Source: Chlamydomonas reinhardtii (Eukaryota; Chlorophyta; Chlorophyceae; Chlamydomonadales; Chlamydomonadaceae). Taken from it: a stretch of 64,000 bases of DNA. The notes under the pieces were generated by a model that had not been told where the DNA came from, searched no databases, and saw only the letters and a program-made list of their open reading frames with translations. Positions 48,361-60,263 of this stretch are shown piece after piece. The stretch's first letter is position 1. Each line of letters starts with the position of its first letter. Location: positions 8,943,442-9,007,441 of the forward strand of contig NC_057015.1 of NCBI RefSeq assembly GCF_000002595.2. The letters run 5' to 3'. The position numbers and the translations under genes were made by a program.

Positions 48361-51300
48361 CCGTGGAAACCGTAGTCACACACACACACACACAGGCTGG
48401 TGTGTGGCGGCATGCTGTTGCCGGCGCTGGACATGCTGACCACGTGGAGCATGCGCTACAGCGCGGGCGCGGCGCCGGGGCGGCGCTACCTGAGCCGCGC
48501 AGTGCAGGCCGCGGGCGTGCTGGCGGCGGCGGGCGCGGGGGCAGACGTGGCGGGGGTGCGCCAGTGGTGGGAGCGGTAAGCCCAGGCGCGGAATAGACCG
48601 TTATGCAAAACAGGATTAGCCCGGCCTCCCACGCAGTATGACCTCGTCGGACGTCCTGGCGTGTTCCCAACACGCCTTTGAGTACAAATTCTCGCGCCCT
48701 CGTGTTCTCAGGTTGCAGAAGGTGGACTCCTCGCACGGCCAGCATTGGCTGGTGAGTGACCTGCAGCCCTACATGCAGGGCGTGGCTAGTGCCTCAGCCG
48801 CCTCGCCCGGGGCAGGAGCCGGCAGTGCCGTCGGCGGCAGCGCAGCATCCGCGGCAACAGGTCAGGCGAACTCGCCCGGCGGTGGCGCCGGCGGTGGCGC
48901 CGCTGCCGGGCCGCCGCCGGGGCTGCCTCAGCCGCGGGCCCACTTGCTGCGCGCGGCGGAGATGGCGTCGCAGCAGCTTGCGGCGGCTCGGGGCGGGGCT
49001 GCGCTGGCGCGCTGGCGGGCGGTGACGGAGGCGTGCGCGCCGCTGGCTTCCGCGCTTGCCACCGTCCTTGGCGGCGGCAGTGCTGCAAGCGGGAGAGGTG
49101 GTGCGAGCAGTCCTGCTGTGCCATCTAGCCCTGAGAACACTGGCACTGGCGAGGCACCCAGTCCTGGCGCTGCGGCGCTGGACTCGACGGAGAGGCTGCG
49201 GGCGGCGGCGCGGCAGGTGGGCCGCGCGCTAGCGAGCTTGTGCGCGACGGGCGGCGGCGGCAGCAATCCTTCCGCAGAGCTTGAGGCAACGCTGCTCCCG
49301 GTTGCGGGCGTGCTGCATGCCTGGGTCCGCGCCTGCTTCGTCGCGGCGCCTGGTTCTGGCAGGGGCGGCGGCCGCAGCTCCCCAACGCAGCAGGCCTCGC
49401 CCGGCGGTGCCTCGCAGCAGGGAGGAGGTGGCTCGCCGCCCCAGCAGGGCGCAGGCAGCGGCGGCGCCGGCGCGCGGGCAACGGGGCTTCGCGGCTCGGC
49501 GCTTGCGTGGGCGGTGGCAGCAAGCGGCGCCATGCTGTGCGTTGAGTCGTTGAGGAGCGAGCTGTCGGCTGCGACAGGAAGCTCGGCGGAGCAGCGGCTT
49601 CATCGCGCGCTGCTCGCAGCGGCCTGCGCCGCGCTAAGCGACCCATCTGGCGTGGCACAGGACGCCGTGGCCGCGTTCCCTGAAGTCAGCGGCCGCGGTC
49701 AGAGCTCGCCACAGAGGTCGCGCCCAGGTGTGGGCGGTGGCGGCGGCGCCGCGCCCGCCGGCCTGGGCCTGCCTCCGGGCGTCGCCGCGGCCTGTGTGCA
49801 GGAGGGCGCGCTGCGCCTGCTGCTCTGCGCCATTGCGTTTGGCCATGTGACGCTGGTTGATGCAGTGGCGCTGCTCGGCCAGGACCCGGCACCGCCCTCG
49901 GCTGCTCCTGGCGCTGGCGGCGGCAGGGGCTACCACGACGGCATCGGCGGCCGGACGTTCGGCGGCGGCGCCAGTGCGTCGGCGGCCGCCTCGGCCTCTT
50001 CGCCGTCTGCCACGTCCCTGTGCTGGGATGCGGGCCTGTGTCGCAAGGCGCTGCTGGGCCCGCCGCAGGGACAGCCGGGCTGCTACTGCCGCGGTGAGGC
50101 GGCGCTACGGCAGCGGCTGCAGGCGGCGCTGCCACTGGACGTGGTGTGGGGCTGCGTGTCGGACGTGCTGGCGAGGGCGGTCCTGGTGCCGCCAGCGGAC
50201 GGGGCTGGCACCACCGGCGGATCCGCCGCCCTCGCCTTGGATGGCAGCAGCGACGCGGCGGCACGGGAGGTGGCGGCGGCGCTGGTGGCACACCCGCCGC
50301 TGCGCTACTGCCTGCTGCAGGACGCCCGTGCGCTGCACGAGCGGCTGTGTGCGCCCGCAGCGGTGCAGGCGGCCGCCGTGCTGCTGTCCGCCGCCGTGCC
50401 GGGCGCCGCCCTGGCCGCGTCCAGCGGCATCCATTCCTCCGTGGACTCTGCCTTTGCGCATGGTGCCGGGGCCGGTAGCAGCGACGTGGGGCTGCAGCTG
50501 CGGCTGCCGCAGCGGCTGGTGCTGGTGTCGCTGGCGGCGGGGCAGCTGGTGCCGCTGGCGGCGGCGGTGGCGCACGAGGCGGCGGTGGCGGCTGCGGACG
50601 GAGACGGATTGCTGGCCACGGCGCTGCCCTCGCTGGAGCCCGGCTGCTTCCCCTTCATGTGGCTGCTGCTGAGGCTGCTGGTGGACGAGCAGGTGACCGG
50701 CAGGTGGAGGCGCTGTGATGTTGTGCACGTGCGGATGCTGCAGTGCACATGTGGCCATGCCAGTACCTGGTAAATTCAGATTCGCGGGAATGCTCAGCAT
50801 GACCATTGCTGCTCGCGCCTACCGTCTGTGCAGGCGCTGCAAATGGCAGTAAGCGGGGGCCGAAGCAGCGACCGGCGAGGCCTCCGTGAGGCTCTCGAGT
50901 CCGCCATAGTGCCGCCATCCGTAGAGGGTAAGAACTGTGGTGGTAGTCTCAACAACGGTGCTACTTTCTGCAACATGTTTGTGTGGACGCTCTCTGTGAC
51001 ATGGCTGCCCTTGACTCGCGTCGCATTCGCCATGTTGCAGGTGGCGGCGCAGGCGGTAGGGATGGCGGCGGCCGCGGCTCGTCCTCCGCAGCTGGCGGCG
51101 GCGGCAGCACAGGCGGTGGCGGCGGGTCTGGCGGCGCCACCGGCAGTGGAGAGCTGCGTGGCGCGGACAAGGCGTTCTGTGACGCGGCGCTGGTGGCGCT
51201 GCTGGCGGCGCCGGGTAGGGCGGAGCTGTTTGCTGAGCTGGCGTGGCAGCTGGGCCGCGGCGTTGGGGACTACCTGCTCAAGTCGACTGACTGGCTGCTG

Positions 51301-53844
51301 CAGGTGCGGAGTGAGGTGGCGTGGGGGGCAGCTTGATTTGCTGTGCTAGGCATGCTGGGCCTTAGCTTACATGTGTACGTACCGTATTCTCAGCCAGACA
51401 CCGTTATCTAGCGACGACAGCGCGGGCTTTCGCATGGTACGGTATACATGTGTTCAATCTCCCGGGTCCAGTCGTCAGCACGCAGTCGCAGGTCTGACAG
51501 AGCTGTCCTCAGCATGTCCTGCCCCCGCCGCCCCATTCCTGCCACAGGACCGCAAGGGCGAGCAGCTGCAGGGCAACGCCACCCTGGCGCAACTGGTCGC
51601 ACGCCTGGGCCGCAAGCACCAGCAGCAGCTGCAGGCGGCGGCGGCAGCTGCGGCAGCACAGCAGCCCTCCCTGGGAGGAGGAGGAGGCGGCCTCACATCC
51701 ATGAACTCGGGTGGGCCCGGTGGTGCGACGCCTGGCGGCATGGACGGCCAGGGCGGCGGCAGCCGGGCCGCAACGCCGGGCGACGGGGCAGTCGCGATAG
51801 GGGCAGGGTCTGGGCTGGGTACAGGAATCACGGCTGCCTGCCCGCCACCGTTCGCGGTCGAGGCAGCGGTGGCGGACATTGCGCTTGCAGGCCTGTACAA
51901 AGCGGGAACCATGCGACAGCGGGAGTTTGCTGGGGAGCTGGTGCGGCAGCTGGTGCGCATGTCCGACGCGGTGCGGCGTGCCGCCCTGGCGGCGCCGTCA
52001 GCTGCAGCCGGGGGCAGCAGCGCCGGCGGCGGCACAGCAGGTGGCGCTGGTGCCGGGGGCGCGCAGGGCGGTGGTGCAGGTGGTGGTGGAGGTGGTGGCG
52101 GCAACCTGCCACCGCCGCCACCGTTGCCGCCGCCGCCACCGCCCGCGCCGGCGCTTGCTTCGTCAGGCCGCTCCCGTAGCCTAGGGGGGCCGTCAGGCAC
52201 GTCAGGAGGCGGGCGCGGCGGCGGCAGCGCCGAGGACCAGGACGCGTTGGCTGCAGCCTTGGCCGCCGAGGCCGATGCTGCGGGCGGAGGGGGCGGCGGC
52301 GACGCCGGGGATGGCAGTGGGGCGGGCGGCGGCCGCAAGCGCGGCGGCATGGGCTTTGGCAGCGGCCGCACGCGGCGCATGGGCGGAGGCGGTGGCGGCA
52401 TCATCGTGCGGTCGGACTCGAGAGGCGACCTGGCGGAGGCGCTGCGCATAGGCTCGCCGGCGGCGCTGCAGGTGGCGCTGTGGGTGCGGGTGCGCGTGCT
52501 CATGCCGCTGCTGCCACTCATCTACATGGACCGCGAGCCCGACCCGCGCCGCAACCTGCGCTTTCAGCTTGTGCCGGCGCTGCTGCAGCTGCTGGCTTCG
52601 CCGCTCATCTGGGCGGCGCCGGCCGTGCCTTCCGCCGGCGGGGCTGTGCCAGTGGGCTCGGGCGCCTTTGCGGCTACAGCGGGGCTCGTGGGCGATGGGG
52701 ACGGGACAGGAGCAGGCGGGGACGGCGCGGCGTCGGCGGCTGCAGCGGCTGTGGCTGCGGCAGCGGCGGGCGAGGCGCTGCATGAGCGGCTACTCAGCGT
52801 GCTGTGCGCGCTGGTGTCGGGGAGCTGGGCGTCGTGGCTGAAGCCGCCAGGGCAGAAGAAGCTCAAGGTAGGGATACAGCGGTGGGGACGCCTACATGGG
52901 TGGAGCTGATGGTGTGGCATGCCTGGATGGAGCGGGTATGGCCCGTCGTGTGGATGGCGAGTGCGGCGCAACGCTTGACTCCCCTTCCCATTCCTGAGCT
53001 ATTCATGAATGTAATCTCCCTGACCGACTTCTCCCCTACCCTCGCTCTGTAGGAAGTCCCCCCGTACGACAGCGCCCTGCAGCTGCTGACGGACCTCGAC
53101 CAGGCCATGGCTGCAGCCACCACCGCCGCGACCGCCGCAGCAGTCGCTGCGTCCGCGGCTTCTTCCTGCCACGACGCCTCCTCTGGCGCCGCCGCAGCAG
53201 CAGCAGCCAGCGCGGCGGCTGCGGCAGCTGTCGCCAACCTGGGCTGCATGCGAGAGCGCATTGCTGCGGCCCTGCCGCTCGCGGGCGCCACGCCGCGCAT
53301 GTTCCTGCCGCTGCAGCCGGGCGCTGCCGCTGCACAGCAGGCAGCTGCTGCTGCGGCCGGAGCCGCGGCCTCTGTGCAGAGCGCGCCACACGGCGCCGGC
53401 GGCTCGGCGGCGGGCACAGCGGGCGGTGGCGGAGGTGGCGGCGCGGCGAGCCAGGGCTCGGCTGGCGACGCCGGGGCACACGGTCCCGGCGGCGGCGCGG
53501 GCAGCGGCACAGGCGCCGCCGTTGCCGTACCGTTGTTGGAGTTGGATCCGGCGGTTGTGCTGCCGCTGGAGTCGTTGTCACAACCTGGTGACGTCACCGC
53601 GCAGCCGTACGGGCACCTGCTCCCACCTGCAGCTGGGCTGGCTATGGCAGTTGGGCCGGCGGCGACGCCCGGGGGGCCAGCTACGGGGGGCTCGTCGCAG
53701 GCACCCGCTCCGGCATCGCAGCAGGTGCCGCCTATGGCGGGCGCGCCGCAAGCGGTACAAGCGCAGCAGCAGTACAGCAGCGCAGTGCTGTTGGCGGGGG
53801 CTGTGCGGCTGAGGCGGGACGCGCATATGCCGTGGCTGCCATAA
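42128..53844 (+). CDS. MED12: Mediator complex subunit 12 (MED12)
   Basis: MED12 belongs to the CDK8 kinase module of Mediator and regulates RNA polymerase II transcription in the nucleus. Thirteen exons fit in phase: 42128-42208, 42524-42757, 43030-43388, 43557-45152, 45258-47690, 47839-48046, 48151-48191, 48396-48575, 48712-50692, 50834-50927, 51041-51303, 51548-52867 and 53053-53844 (about 3193 aa). The N-terminus matches plant MED12: PYKLTTNRPPLSDSLGPPGFHP, then CPEDRLTAVLAQQGYRDE. RMMFALLWQNAVPMPRAAWF with ALWTEQLLSYID corresponds to the plant segment before the kinase-module contact region. Between conserved blocks lie large Gly/Ala/Ser/Pro insertions, so the protein is about 1000 aa longer than plant MED12. 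Some long exons could hide small in-frame introns (for example near 46285). Exon 1 is the key to the start: ATG 42128 begins MEPYKL. Identity is confident for the N-terminal third; the C-terminal half is assigned by continuity of phase. Confidence 0.85.
48308..48395 (+). repeat. (AC)n microsatellite in a MED12 intron
   Basis: About 25 AC units followed after a short interruption by a second block of about 8 units that ends in ACAG, the splice acceptor of the next exon at 48396. The purine-pyrimidine alternation replaces the usual pyrimidine tract. Confidence 0.9.
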
Positions 53845-54627
53845 ATACGCGTATGCCCCACGCTTCGGTATCAGGAAGCAGCGCCGAGGCGTGTGGTACT
53901 CGGGTCTTGTGCTGGGTTTTGGAACAAGTGGGCGCCTCATCTGCAACTCACTAATAGGTGCACATGCTGGTTGGTGCCATACAGGTTGTGATAGCAGGGG
54001 TACGTAACGAGGGAGCTAAAGGCAGCGTCTTTCTGTTGTCGTTTCTTGACTCTTTGGTGAGTTTGGAAAGGCCCGGACTGTGTGGCCGGCCGTGGCCGCA
54101 GGACTACCGTAGACTGCGTGCCGCGAGGGTGCGAGCGCATCAATTTCCCACGTGTGCCTGCCGCAGTGCGGTGCAGGCCCCTCGAGTGCCTTGATTCCGC
54201 TGCACTGTGTGCGCCCGGCCCGCCATGCCAAGGTGGCCAGGCGAATGTCAAAGTCCGGGCGCTGTGAACCATGGCTGGCTTCAATAATCATTTGCGACGG
54301 GTTGCATTATTCGCTTTCTACTTAGTGTGGCCTGACACAGGGGTGTTGCGGCCACCATGCGAAACGCCACTGCACTACTGGAAGGGCCCTCACTGCACGA
54401 TCGCACACAACCCTTGTTCTCCACTCGTTTTACACCACAGCACTACGCCTTCAATCCAATCTACAATGTTGCAACCGCACCCTCTCTGTATCTACTGTAC
54501 AGCCTCTTGGCCCCCCTTGTTTCCCTGCCTCGCCAGTTCATGTGGCGGGTCATACAGAAGGACACAGCAGCGTGCACGAGCGATATACTAGTATCTCGCC
54601 GTGTACCATGACATCCCGCTTCATCCT
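53845..54627. other. Convergent 3' region of MED12 and the next gene
   Basis: Both 3' UTRs meet here. ttaca at 54430-54434 (TGTAA on minus) lies about 200 nt after the minus-strand stop. No TGTAA was found for MED12. No gene was recognised. Confidence 0.4.
54430..54434 (-). terminator. TGTAA poly(A) signal of the downstream minus-strand gene
   Basis: TGTAA on the minus strand, roughly 195 nt after the stop codon at 54628. Confidence 0.45.
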
Positions 54628-56509
54628 TCAGTGCCGGTCGCTCTGCGCCCAGTCCGCGCCCTCGTCCAGCTTGCCCCGTGCCGGCTCCTTCAGGTTGTCG
54701 CCCACCGAGCCACGCACGAAGCCCTCCGCCTCAGACCGCTGCTGCTCCTTGGTGGGCGGCCGAACGGCGCCAACCTGCGGTTGCACAGCAAGTGCGTGGG
54801 GGCATGGAGGCAAACAAGCTTTGTGCAGTGCAGTGCGGGGGCACTGTCAGCAAGGTGGTCATGCAAATGATGGATGTGTAGGCAAGGCGAAGCTGGGCAT
54901 GGGTGCCTCGTTGTCACCGGCCTCCCTGCCTGGCAGATGCACACAATTTAAACCCCAATCCCACTAAGATCAATAAGAGCCCGTACGGACCTGACCCGGC
55001 TGTACGTCCTCCGGCGGGGCGTCACGCGTCACGCCCATCTGTCCGGGGCTGGCGGCCACGTCCGCGTGCGGCGACGGCTCGGCCGCCTGCTTCGGCCGGT
55101 CCGCGGGCGGTGGCTGGGAGTCGCGTGGCTGCGGCCGACCGTAGGCCTCTGTAACGCACAGCACATGGCGAATGCGCATATAGGGCGCACCCGTGAGTCC
55201 ACATTGCCTGCCTACATGATTTCCAACGCTCATGTTGCACAGCAGAGCGCGCTACATTATATAGGCGCAATGAATGTGCCACGCCCGCACCCCCTAACAT
55301 GCACGTCCGGGAGTGATGAAGCGGACGCACACACGCACCCTCGGCAGGGCCTCGGAACGCCTCGTTGGGGTGCTGCATGGAGGTTGAGGGGTCGTCGTGG
55401 ATGGGATAGCTGCTGGCGGGCAGGTCCCCGGCGCCGCCGCCACTGTCCCGCGTCACCTGCTGCGCGCTGAACCGACCACCCTCCTGCAGTAGCGAATGGG
55501 AGACAAGGGGTAGTGCTCTTGCCTTCTCCAATACGCAGTTTTGGTTCGTCTTCGTTAAGAGGGGAATAGTGGTTGAATGTACGGTTTGTGTGATGAGCAG
55601 TCCGATAGCATTGAGGAGCATAGCTGCATAGATGCGGGTGGCAAGAAACATGCGGCACAGTCCCAACAGCGTAGAAGCTGCAGGAACCCACGTCACAGCT
55701 CTACTGAACCTCTGTCTGAACTTGAACACATACGGTGCTCCTTGACCACACGCGTACACGCACCCCGCGGACCTCCTCCTGGGTGGTACCGGGCCAGGGG
55801 CTGGGCACAGGCTCGCGGTCCTGCGGTCAGGTCAGCACGCGGCAGTTGCCAGGTCGCACAGAAACGACCGCATAGCTGCAACCTGTGCTTGAGAAGAGCC
55901 ATGCGTTTGCGGGGACGGAGGTACATGGCCGGGTCAGAGCACATCAGCGCAGAACAGGCCCGCACCTGCTGCCTCCCACCCCCGGTCCCCCGCCCTGTAA
56001 TTGCGTCAATCGGCACGCTTGTACTACCCTTCAGCAATGGCTGACTGTTACCGCCCCGCAAGCCGCCCCGCACCTTCCGAGCCGACTCGTAGAGACCCCC
56101 GGTCGCCAGCTCATGCCCCGGGTCATCCCGCAGGCCTCCAGAGTAGGCGGGCTGGGCTGGCCAGGCGCCGGGCGGGGTCGGCTGCTCCTGGCTGCTCCTG
56201 TTCCCTGAGCTGCTGCGGGTGTTGCTGCCATCCGAGTCCGAGTCCTCACTCGCTGCTGGTGGCGAAGACCGGTAGGACCTGACACCGCCAAGCAGCAGAA
56301 AGCCCACACTGCTGCCGCCTGGCGCCGAAAGAGGAGGGCGCAGCGCTTCACGGCAGCCAAAGCAATCAACGCATTCTTTCGCAAGACGTTACTGCGCGCA
56401 ACCATTGCGTACCGTTGGTGCTCGAGTCAGTAAATGCAGCGCATACTGCACCGCGGGCAAGCCCGGTACCGCGCAGCAGGGCGCCGGCTACGCTGTCCAG
56501 CCGTTGCAT
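54628..56509 (-). CDS. Unknown hydrophilic protein, probably organelle-targeted
   Basis: Six exons join in phase: 56509-56413, 56318-56074, 55820-55764, 55483-55339, 55148-54991 and 54774-54628 (about 282 aa). The start MQRLDSVAGALLRGTGLARG is Arg/Ala/Leu-rich without acidic residues, typical of a mitochondrial presequence. A short hydrophobic patch (SSVGFLLLGGVRSY) follows. The rest is disordered: Ser/Asp/Asn-rich, then Pro/Gln/Glu-rich, with an evenly charged C-terminus (EQQRSEAEGFVRGSVGDNL, ARGKLDEGADWAQSDRH) that may be helical. The gene starts about 1.2 kb from the hAT element. The family is not recognised. The first-exon junction (G before GTACGC joined to GC after CGCCAG) is inferred from phase and sense of the product. 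Confidence 0.6.
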
Positions 56510-57722
56510 TTTGGTGGCGAACTGCTGGTAAGGCTGCAACTTTCAACGAGTGGTAACGTGAGAATATGAGCACTAGTTATTTAGATTCATGAGAAGGAGC
56601 GAAACTGCTGTGCCGTCACTTGGGACCCATGGGTCCAATACGCCATCCCTGCGGCACCCGCCAGCGGCTGCCTGCCTCCCGCGAGCCTGCCCCCGCCCGC
56701 CCCTGCCCCCGCCCATCTAGCTCGCTCGTGCTCAACCCTGTGCTCACGTGGCCTGGGCTCCACGTGCACAGCCAGCCTGGCCCGTAGCTGGGTGTAGCGG
56801 CACGGCCATTGCAGAGGATTGCAGTGCCAGGGGTGAGACATGCCCCCATGGCGCATGAGGGCCATCCACGGGTCATCCCCCACTACTCTTACCCGCTAAT
56901 GGCCTTTGGGGCGCAGCAGTCTCAGAGCCAGGGGGGCTCAGCGCAGGCCTTGCATCTTCCAACAGGGGTGATGGCCAAATATGCACACGGCTCTCGTGCT
57001 GCGCCCCATAGATATGATGCAGAGTTGGGTGCCGAGGTTTCACCGGCTGTGCAGTCACCTGTCATTCATCATTAGTTCGTGGCTTGGTGTGTGCAACGGA
57101 GTGACTGATGAGCGCTTGCACAGGCGCAGTAGGGTGGGTGCACCCCTTCAGCCCTGTGCCATTCGCGTGAGAAAGACGAAACCCGCATCCTGCTTTCTCG
57201 TTACTACCTTGTGAATGGCGCGCAGGCACTGGTGAACAAGTGTTCCCCAGTCACGGGAAAAGGGGCTGAGCCCCTCCACAGTCTGAGGCCGAACAACCTC
57301 ATCGCCCGGACATAGCCGGGGTCGGTTTCCACAGGCACACAGCCAAACCAGGTGCCTATCTAGCAGTCGCGATGCCACAGCAGAGCCAACCGCAGCCAGA
57401 CACAGCACAGTTGTCAACAGCCGCACTACTTGTCATGCCGCTACGCATGCCCTGCCAGCCCCACCGCGGACCGCTACCTAGACACCGCCAGCCGGCTCCT
57501 CAGCCTGCGCGCTTGCGCCGCTTCTTGGGGGGCGCTGCGCTCTCCTCCTCCACGTGGCCTTACCGCTCCCTCCGCTACTCGCTGGATCGCTTTCGCCTGC
57601 GCGCTGGTGATAAAGAGTAAGAAGCGAGGGTGCGGCCCGTCAAGGCACCCCAGAGGCCGCGGGCCTCAAGGCATCTGCAAGCTCCAGGCGCTGTTGACGC
57701 CTGTACGCATCACCCGCTGATG
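56510..57722. other. Region without a clear gene, left flank of the hAT element
   Basis: Several short ORFs on both strands lack consistent continuation. The segment 57480-57620 read on the minus strand has a possible acceptor and a Lys/Arg-rich frame, so a degraded gene or element is possible. Nothing can be supported. Confidence 0.3.
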
Positions 57723-57730
57723 GCGCGGGT
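57723..57730. repeat. Left 8-bp target-site duplication of the hAT element
   Basis: gcgcgggt immediately left of the element, matched exactly by 60256-60263 on the right. Confidence 0.9.
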
Positions 57731-57881
57731 CAGGGGTGCGGGGTGGCCAACTCGGCCCATGTGATCGGCAACGGCCGGCAACCGCCCCCAATTCCCAGTT
57801 GCGACCAGGCCGCGGCCCGATTTCTTTGCATAGACCAATAAGGCGCACCTCATAGAAGACCCCTGGCGCGCCGGGCGACTA
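57731..57881 (+). repeat. Left terminal inverted repeat of the hAT element (151 bp)
   Basis: It reads as the reverse complement of 60105-60255 with one mismatch (gccgcgg against gccccgg). The inner part contains the palindromic block cctggcgcgccgggcg. Confidence 0.92.
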
Positions 57882-58669
57882 GTTTACTGGCCTTTGACCG
57901 ACGTTTGAAATTCACCAAGCAATTCTGCAGCCTTTCCCTTTTTGGAGCGCCCGGCGCGCCAGGAGCCCTCCATGTAATCATGTAGACTAGATGGAGCCAT
58001 TACCTGGTCGCGGGCGGGGCCTAACACTCTGCTTGACGCTACTGCTGCCGGTGAGACGCCGGCCTCGTGCTAAGTTGCCGGGATAACGGAAATGTCCTAC
58101 TAAGGCCTGCATAAGTAGGATGGGCTGCGTCTCATAACAATATGTGGTGTCAACGCGACAAATCAAATGCGCATTCGGGTCAGGACACACACGGAAGCTT
58201 GCACAACCCCCGAATAGGCATCTCAGATACGTATGGTAGCGTATGAGCCAGGCACGCAACATGCAGCGGCGCCAACGCGTATACAACTCTGTGGCGTAGA
58301 ATTTCAATGCTCGGGATCAGCTGGGGCTGCAGCCCGCGGCTGCCAGGTGCGCCATATCTGCTGACAAGGCTAAGAATGAGAGGTCTCAGGGGTCAGGGTC
58401 TTTGATACTAGGATATTGGGAGACATGCACGATGCATGTGTGCATTTGCGTGCAGGGGAAGCCCTTTTTCCGTTACACTGTCCAAATAGGCATCTACCAT
58501 ATTGTAGCAAGTGTTAAGTTGAATTGTCCTGTCTGGAGCGCGGGCGAGTGCTATGAAAGACTGTGGCGTAGGTGCGGGGTGCTCGTTCGCGCCTGGTTTC
58601 CGGTGTTCCTTCAACATTTGTTTGGCCTCCTGCCCCCCCTCTACAGGTCCTGGTGTGCAGTATGTCGAA

Positions 58670-58983
58670 GCATGGTGGCAAGAAGCACCGGCCGCGGCAG
58701 GGGCAGGGGCAGGGGCCGGGGACAGCCCGCTGCCAACAAGGACGCGGCGGCACCGGCACCAGCGGCCAGCGTGGGCCGAGGGCGGGGCCGTGGACGGGGC
58801 GGGGGCCGGGATGGAACGGGCCAACAGGACACGCAAACCCAGCCCATGGATGTTGACGGACCTGGCGACGCGCTCATGGCGGCAACGCCGGAGCCGGAGC
58901 CCGAGCAGCTGCGCACGCAACCTAAGCAATTGTGTGACGCGGGATGTGACGCAATGTGGTATGCGCACATACATCACGAATAA
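58670..58983 (+). CDS. Short Arg-Gly-repeat ORF inside the hAT element
   Basis: From ATG 58670 an ORF of about 100 codons encodes STGRGRGRGRGRGQPAANKD, a second GRGRGRGRGGGRDG run, and an acidic/Gln-rich end. It could be the N-terminal exon of a former transposase (basic low-complexity starts occur in plant hATs) or a chance GC-rich frame. An overlapping frame from ATG 58662 is also open. No downstream exon was recognised. Confidence 0.3.
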
Positions 58984-60104
58984 GTCACATAGTGGTGCAC
59001 TGTACGCGATATGATGTCGACTAGTACTTGGTCGGGTCTGGCATGAATCAACCGCTGCAGTGAGTGCATGACAAGCAGGGGTGGCGCACGTCTTTATGGC
59101 GGGGGCGCGCACGTGATTTTGACGTGGTTTCTTTTACGCAGCTGTACATGTCTGCTGCCATTTGCACGCGGCGTACTAGTGGCCCCTCTGTACATCTGGA
59201 ATGCAACCGTGAACTGGTGATGTGGGCTGTGTCCGCCGTAGCCTGACCATGTATGTACATGTATGCGCTGATTGTGCCCCGGATTCTAATTAAAGTGCCA
59301 TGCATGCTTTTTCATTGCAGTAGTAACCTAGTGCAAATGACGCACGATGTGGTCTGAGGAGTGAGTGAGGCGTAAGGGTGTGCCACGTTCGAGATGGGGA
59401 GGCGCTGGAGGGAATGGAGAGGTTACAGGGCAAGCAATGCAGATGTATGGGAGTGTGTTAGGGCAATGTGTGTGGATGCATGCAAAGGGCGCCTGGCCGC
59501 CTGCAACGAGTGAAAAGTACTACGAGCATGGAAAAATGCAGCATGGGCAAGGCGCCCAGGCACCCCTGCTGCGCACAGCTGCGCAGGGCGCGCAAGCAAC
59601 GGACCTGGTTTGGCACATGTGTTTGGGCGCTCAACTTAGCAAGCCAGCACTGTGAATCCATTATGTAACCAACAAGCTCCAGACGCATCAGCCGGGTGCG
59701 CGGGGATGGCTTCGTGCCGGTTGCGGGGAATGAGAGGGGTGCAGTGCCCAGCGGCTACACACTGCCGGCACAGGGGGGCGCGAAGTTGGCGACGTCCGGC
59801 AAGGCCGTCCTGAACCGGCCCCACTTGTTTTATGCGCCCAAATTGATTGTTACATGCCAAATATCAAAGCGGCGTCGGCGGCTGCTATTGCGCAGTCTTG
59901 TTTTTGAACTCCGGCTTGAAATTGCACCTCGCCGGTCGCATGGAAGCCCCTCCCTGCTTGGAATAGGCCCCCGGAGTCCTGTAACAAAGCTGCTTCAGAC
60001 CTCCAGTACATAACAGGTCCATAGGCTGCTATCGCGCAGCTCTCCCTGCCTCAAAGTCGAGGTTCCAATTTGCGTCGGCAAGCATGTTTTCGACCACCGT
60101 CAAA

Positions 60105-60255
60105 TAGTCGCCCGGCGCGCCAGGGGTCTTCTATGAGGTGCGCCTTATTGGTCTATGCAAAGAAATCGGGCCGGGGCCTGGTCGCAACTGGGAATTGGGG
60201 GCGGTTGCCGGCCGTTGCCGATCACATGGGCCGAGTTGGCCACCCCGCACCCCTG
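60105..60255 (-). repeat. Right terminal inverted repeat of the hAT element (151 bp)
   Basis: The inverse of the left repeat with a single difference; its outer end is cacccctg followed by the duplicated target gcgcgggt. Confidence 0.92.
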
Positions 60256-60263
60256 GCGCGGGT
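60256..60263. repeat. Right 8-bp target-site duplication of the hAT element
   Basis: gcgcgggt, identical to the left copy. Confidence 0.9.

Larger units (their letters stand above)
57731..60255. mobile_element. hAT-superfamily DNA transposon, probably non-autonomous, 2525 bp
   Basis: The element begins CAGGGGTGCGG and ends with its inverse CCGCACCCCTG. This is the typical hAT terminal motif (CAGGGGTG), and it is flanked by an identical 8-bp duplication gcgcgggt, the hAT hallmark. The terminal inverted repeats (57731-57881 and 60105-60255) are 151 bp long and differ at one position only. Such long TIRs are unusual, since hAT TIRs are mostly 10-30 bp. No BED finger, DDE-type catalytic core or hAT dimerisation region could be recognised inside, so it is probably mobilised in trans. 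The interior holds an Arg-Gly-repeat ORF near 58670. The near-identity of the ends and the perfect duplication point to a very recent insertion. Confidence 0.88.

Noticed and set aside
51475-52521. 348-residue minus-strand Pro-rich ORF
   Set aside because: It is the complement of Gly-rich MED12 coding sequence.
58402-58983. ORF inside the hAT element as a functional transposase
   Set aside because: No zinc-finger BED domain, catalytic core or dimerisation region; only Arg-Gly and acidic low complexity.
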